Below are positions 59,201 through 64,000 of a stretch of 64,000 nucleotides of DNA, piece after piece. The DNA comes from Closterium sp. NIES-65 (lineage: Eukaryota > Streptophyta > Zygnematophyceae > Desmidiales > Closteriaceae): the NCBI GenBank assembly GCA_948144175.1, contig CANXME010002192.1, positions 1,984,001 to 2,048,000 on the forward strand, in the 5' to 3' direction. Position 1 is the first letter of the stretch. Each line of letters starts with the position of its first letter. The position numbers were made by a program, and so were the translations under genes. The notes below the pieces were generated by a model. It saw nothing but the letters and a program-made list of their open reading frames with translations. It had not been told where the DNA came from and searched no databases.

Positions 59201-62006
59201 TCAGGGGGGAAGCCAAGGAAGACGCAGGGAACAGCACGGGGGGACACCTTGTCCGCAGACAAGTCGCGGACAAACGCCCGACATCCCCAGACCCGAAACG
59301 CAGACGCATCGCCAACCTTCCCCGTCCACCGCAAGGTGGGGCAGGTTTCTGGCAAGGAGACCCTGGGCTGAAGGTTGAGCTGATGCGCTGCGTACTGAAC
59401 CGCAAACGGCCACAGAAAATGGGGGGCAGCCGCATGGATCATGGACGTACGAGCGACGTCCATGACCATGCCAATGCGGCGCTCAGCAATCCCATTTTTC
59501 TGTGGAGAGGCCGAAAGCATGAAGGTCCGGCGGATGCCCTGTTCTCGACAGAAGGCTCCCAAACGGGCAGAGGAAAACTCCCCGCCTCTGTCAGAGTGCA
59601 GACGCACAACAGGAAAGTCCGAGCCGAAACTCTCTCTGAGCTGGAGACGAGCTGCGCGGATCCAGTCGATCAACACCTTAGTGACTTCACCCTTGCTGCG
59701 CAAGGGGAAGACCGTGGTGTAACGCGAGTAGTCGTCAACCATCAACAGGAAGTAACGCTCGTGCCCCTGGTCACGGACGCAGGCGGGGCCCCACACGTCC
59801 ATGTGAAGAGTCTGCAACGTAGCCTCTGTAGGAGGAAACTCAGAGGAGTGAGGGGCGGCGCGCTGTCGCCCCTCGACGCAGGGGACGCAGGTAGGGGCAG
59901 GCCCCGGAGGTAGGGGAGGGAGAGACCGGGGGAGACCAGAGACAAGGACACAGGAGGCCATGCCTCGGAGACGAGGCAGAGAGGGGTGACCAAGGCGGTG
60001 GTGCCAAAGGAGAGTCTGGTGAGACAGGAGACGACACGAGCAGGGAGCAGACTCAGGACTAGACCTGGACGCTGCAGCAAACACCTGACTCGACGCATCG
60101 ATCTGACCAGGCTCAGCAGCTGGAGCAGACTCAGTAGTGAGGGTGTACAAGCTCGACCCCGGCCGACGGGTGAACGTGGCCAAGTGTCGGCCTGTCCGAG
60201 CACACGTGCAGTGGGTCACTCGCTGACTCGCAGGAGTGAACTGGTCAACCCCCCTATCCTGTGGATCAGCTCCACTCACCAAGTTCGCAGAGAACGAGGG
60301 GAGGTAGAGACCTAACAAGGTGCCAGAGGGGGCTGCCGGACACGGTAAGTTAGTGGAGAAGCGAGCAAGGACAGGACCCCTAGAGGGGTCCGCCAGGGAG
60401 ACCGCAACCGGCCGACTAAGCGGCGTAAGTGCGGTTCGGTCTCGAAAGAAGGAGCGGGAAGCAACCGAGTCAAGGGTGAAGGTGTGTAAGGCCTGAGCCG
60501 ACGTGGTACCTGAGAGGGCAGACTCACCAGCACCTGGGGCAGCAGACGCGCTAGCACCTAGAGCAGCAGCCTCACCAACACATAGAGCAGTAGGCTCAAT
60601 GCCTGGGTCACGGTGAACACACTGGTAACACTCACCCTCAACATTATCAGCAACAGCATACATGGCAGCAATAATAGCATCAAAATCAAGATCAAAGATA
60701 GCAACCCCCGCCCTAGACAGCTCTCCCCAGCGAGGGATCTCAGTGGCCTCAGGGAACTGGTGACGCCACGCGTCCGGCAGGTGGCCGAAGCAGCGCTGGG
60801 TGGAGTGCGGCCCCCCGCACTGCTCACCAGCGCGGTCGCAGGTGCGGAGAACGTAGGTGCAGGGATCCGTACCCCCACCGCGCTGACGCGCAGCGTACCA
60901 CTCACGAAGATGCTGAAGGGACAGGGTCTCACGACTGCGCTGCTGCTGCTGGCGCGTACCACCATCGGGGCCACTCCTCTGCACAGAGCTGCGACCAGGT
61001 CCATTGCTGCCGCTGCCGCCTCCGCCACCTCTGCCGCCTCCGCCGCCTCCACCACCTCCGCCGCCTCCGCTCCCTCCGCCACCGCCGCCGCCTCCTCCGC
61101 CTCCACTGCTGCCACCGACACCTCCACCCCCGCCACCACTCCCACCACCACCCCCACCCCCTCCACCGCCTCCACCACCACCTCCACCGCCCTCGCCAGT
61201 CCCTCCAGCGCCCTTGCCCCCCTTGCCCTTGCCGGTGCGGCGTCTCCCGCTCGGGGCAGACGCAGCGCCGACCGACTCGAAACCAACGAGGTCGGCCGCA
61301 GCAGTAGAGGCAACAGAGGGCAAGAGGGGGGAGGGGGAACACCCCTCAAAGTCGGGGGTGCGAGGGTCACCATGAGAGGCTCCTACAGCGACTATGCTAT
61401 TCTTTGCTGCTAGGAGGCTCTTCTCGAGGAGGTCAACGGTGAGAGTGGTGGGGCAAACTGAGAGGAAGTGGTCCCTAACTACACGGAGAAAGTCAGGGAG
61501 CCGGGTGACAATGTAGTAGAGGGTGATGTACATGGGGGGGGGGGGGTCTTGGCGTAGAACTCAGCAGGAAGTGCAGCGCGGTAGTGAGTGTCACTAGTGC
61601 GGAGGTGCGTAATGAGGTCAGCGACTATGGGGAAGGCAGCAAGGTCAGGGAAGAGGTACTGTAGCATGAGGCGGCTCAGTGCAGCAGTGGCAGGGGAGGA
61701 GTAGCGTGCAACTACAGCGTCGTACAAGGTCTGAGCACTCTTGTACTGGCTAAAGTGTGCACGCTCAGTGGTCGGTAAGTGGGGACTCACAACAAGGCGA
61801 GCAACAGCATCGCGTGTGGCCCACTATGAGCGAACAGTGCTGTCAGTAGTAGCAGGCGGGGCAGGAGAGGCACCAGAGGTGAGATCAAACAGAGAGAGTC
61901 CGTCTACCCTATCGCACTGGAGAAACAGCTGGAGGTCATCAACCTAGACCTCAAAGTCAACGGCACAGCCCTCAGCATCAAAAGTAAGGACACTAGGGGT
62001 AGCCAT
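56283..62006 (-). pseudogene. Copia E gag-pol, decayed
   Basis: ATG 62004-62006 (MATPSVLTFDAEG). Early stops: TAG for Trp in FEV-stop-VDD and TAG for Gln in RS-stop-WATRD. A C-run near 61530 shifts the frame. A long frame 61533-59167 holds gag, a protease with FTLDSVASRS (active-site Gly changed to Val) and integrase. A stop in HPT-stop-RR (59167) is followed by frameshifts in the Ala/Gly linker and two small deletions near 58300 and 57860. RT has YVDD in LLYVDDLVFA. Further stops (GGRR-stop-VVLTG, AMAA-stop-ELRW) break RNase H. The frame ends at 56283. Confidence 0.9.
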
Positions 62007-62086
62007 GACTGCAGTGGCCTAGGAGGGAGTGAGCTCACCAGTCCGAGGAAGGAGGGTTTGGGCGCACCGGTAGGAACAGCAACGGC

Positions 62087-62990
62087 TTGACAGTAGGGCG
62101 GCTCGGCGGCAGGGCGGCTCGGCGGCAGGGCGGCTCGGCCGCTGGGTGGCTCGGCGGCTGGGCGGCTCGGCTGCTAGGTGGCTCGGCGGCTGGGCAGCTC
62201 GGCTGCTGGGCGGCTCGGCTGCTAGGCGGCTCGGCTGCTGGGCGGCTCGGCTGCTGGGCGGCTCGGCTGCTCGGCAGGTGGGCGGCTCGGCTGCTGGGTT
62301 GCTCGGCGGCTCGGTCGCTGGGCGGCCGAGCGGCAACAGGGCCGCTAGGGGAGGTCGACGGGGCCGCAGGTGACGGCGACGGGGCCGCAGGTGGCGGCTG
62401 CGCGGTCGTAGGTGGCGGCGACGGGGCCGCAGGGGGTGGCGACGGGGTCGCAGGTGGCGGCGACGGGGCCACAGGTGGCGGCGACGGGGCTGCAGGTGAC
62501 GGCGACGGGGCCGCAGGTGGCAGCGACGGGGCTGCAGGTGGCGGCGACGGGGCCGCAGATGACGGCGACAGGGCTGCAGGTGGCGGCGACGGGGCAGTAG
62601 GTGGCGGCGATGGGGTCTCAGAGGGGCCGCAAGGGACCTAGACGGGGCCGCAGAGGGGGCCGCAAGGGGCCTAGACGGGGCCGAAGAGGGGCCGCAAGGG
62701 GCCTAGACGGGGCCGCAGAGGGGGCCGCATGGGGCCTAGACGGGGCCGAAGAGGGGCTGCAAGGGGCTGAAACGGGGCGGGGATGGGGCCGTAAGGGGCT
62801 GGAAAGGGCACCGCAAGGGGCCAAAAGGGGGCCGCGCGAGGGCCGTAAGGGCGGCGCGAGGGGCCGTAAGGGGCCGTAAGGGCAGCGCGAGGGGCCGTAA
62901 GGGGCCGTAAGGGCGGCGCGAGGGGCCGTAGAGGGTGGGGCTAGGGGCCGTAAGGGCGGCGTAAGGGGCCGTGAGAGGGGCCACTAAGGG
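62087..62990 (-). repeat. GC-rich tandem-repeat leader of copia E
   Basis: GGCGGCTCGGCTGCTGG units (62087-62330), 21-bp GGCGACGGGGCCGCAGGTG units (62355-62610), then GGGGCCGTAAGGG / GGGCCTAGACG units (62620-62990). Same arrangement as in copia D and, on the other strand, copia A. Confidence 0.9.
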
Positions 62991-63241
62991 CGGGGCGAAG
63001 GTAGGGAGGGTACACAGAGCGCGACTCCGGCAGGAGTGAAGCGCGCTCCAGGCAGGAAAAAAAAATAGTGGTGGGCCCTAGGAAGCGTTCCCACTAGGGA
63101 ACCTGCTCGATACCATGATAAGAAACGAGGAATGAATGCATTGAGCAGAATGAGGAGTACCAGTAGTAAGCCCTAAAGTGTTGTACCCCATATGAACTGC
63201 CCCACTACAGCCTACACAGACTATAGCATATATGCCTGACA

Positions 63242-63801
63242 CCCACTGTGTGAGGATTCCTGCCATTGTGGCAGTCAATGCAGCGACAAGAGATGTGTCA
63301 GCTGCGAGAGCTCTGATGTTGCCAGAAGCACGCATCAGGTGGGGAGAGTGGCTAAGAGGCAAAAGTAGAGGCACTGGAGGGACGCCTTGTGGCAGTGGAA
63401 GGAGAGAATGGCTGGGAAGCGAGGCGGTGCGTGCTAGTAGCCTAGAACTGTAAATATTTGTATATCACAAAACCCTTGGTTGCGCAAAGCACATGCGGGG
63501 GGAATTAGGAGATGTACATAGTACTATAATCATAATATATCTACATATATATACATATATAGATATATATCTTCAGCTGTTTTTGCGTGTCTGGATTACA
63601 GCTGAATACTCGGATCATAGTGATTTCTATGTTTGAAACTGCAAGAACATTGCTGCTGTGATTTCTATGTTTGAAACTGCAAGAACACTGCTGCTTCTAC
63701 GATTGCGATTCACATAACCATGATCATTTAGTGAGTTTCTTTTCCCCAGCTTGGCCACAGACCAGAAAAGCAGTGTTGACATTCTGACGGAACCAAGCCG
63801 C
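63242..63801. other. Short flank between copia E and copia G
   Basis: An open stretch 63246-63453 (CVRIPAIVAVNAATRDVSA...) shows no recognised family; it may be the end of a broken gene. A TATA/ATAT microsatellite lies near 63534-63572, and a 38-bp direct repeat (GTGATTTCTATGTTTGAAAC...) occurs twice at 63620-63694. Confidence 0.5.
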
Positions 63802-64000
63802 TGTGAAATAAGAAAACAGGAATGAAATGACTAAGGAAAGATTGGGTACAAATACAACCCTAGAAACCCTGTACCCCATATGTGCTACCCCACTATAGCC
63901 TACAGCAACTATGTCATATAAATCTGACACACCCCCATAGGCAAAGTGGGGGAGAACAAAGGGTCACAAGACCAGTCAAGCAAAGCAAAGCAAGCTCAGG
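63802..64000 (-). mobile_element. 3' LTR and edge of a copia element (G), family A, leaving the window
   Basis: 63802-63929 matches the reverse complement of the copia A LTR (ends TGTGAA... and ...AATCTGACA). It is followed by CACCCCCATAGGC, the same sequence that borders the 3' LTR of A, B and E. The rest of this minus-strand element lies beyond the right edge. Confidence 0.88.

Larger units (their letters stand above)
55956..63241 (-). mobile_element. Ty1/copia retrotransposon E (7,286 bp), without target duplication
   Basis: 126-bp LTRs 55956-56081 and 63116-63241, about five differences, TG...CA ends, primer site TGGTATCGAGCAGG. The flanks are AATTT (left) and CCCAC (right), so no target duplication is visible, unlike the other four LTR elements with two complete LTRs. 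Left of it lies gypsy F gag; the right side does not continue F. Recombination or deletion involving this copy is likely. Confidence 0.9.

Overview
The window looks like nuclear DNA of a green plant of the streptophyte lineage, most likely a charophyte alga (Closterium-like) or a bryophyte; this taxon is inferred, not proven. The grounds are an EXORDIUM/PHI-1-like secreted protein, a ZTP29-type ZIP zinc transporter, an AP2/ERF-like domain, GT-AG introns, Ty1/copia and chromodomain Ty3/gypsy elements primed by initiator tRNA-Met, and a Mutator-like element (MULE) carrying a ULP1-type protease. There is no bacterial gene organisation.

Layout. 1-4290: LTR relics, non-coding DNA and a complete 1.55-kb non-autonomous LTR element (2031-3584). 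4374-9366: a ZIP zinc-transporter gene (minus strand) whose six-exon model sums to a clean frame of 557 codons, surrounded by extra copies of its own exons. 9367-11146: no gene recognised. 11147-27513: a MULE with 162-bp terminal inverted repeats and a perfect 9-bp target duplication. It carries a ULP1 protease/AP2-like fusion gene (plus) and a MULE transposase gene (minus), and is split by a 7.4-kb copia element (A, 15837-23201). 27589-28513: a small non-autonomous MULE. 28623-33850: a putative type II membrane glycosyltransferase gene (minus), also with tandemly copied exons. 34299-44609: a solo gypsy LTR containing a chromodomain gypsy element (34306-44329), which contains an internally deleted copia (B, 37532-42032). 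45720-47183: the EXORDIUM-like gene, apparently intact. About 47620-63241: the 5' end of another gypsy element, its LTR split by copia D (48028-55687) and its gag cut by copia E (55956-63241). 63242-63801: short non-coding flank. 63802-64000: the 3' end of a further copia (G) leaving the window.

How it fits together. Three host genes (zinc transporter, glycosyltransferase, EXORDIUM-like protein) sit in a sea of nested transposons. Terminal repeats and target-site duplications were read by eye and date the nesting order: MULE before copia A; solo LTR before gypsy before copia B; gypsy F before copia D. Most transposon reading frames are broken, largely by C-to-T type nonsense changes. The most unusual items are the ULP1-AP2 gene inside the MULE, and the systematic exon copying in two neighbouring host genes, which coincides with a family of TTTTGAG/CTCAAAA palindromes.
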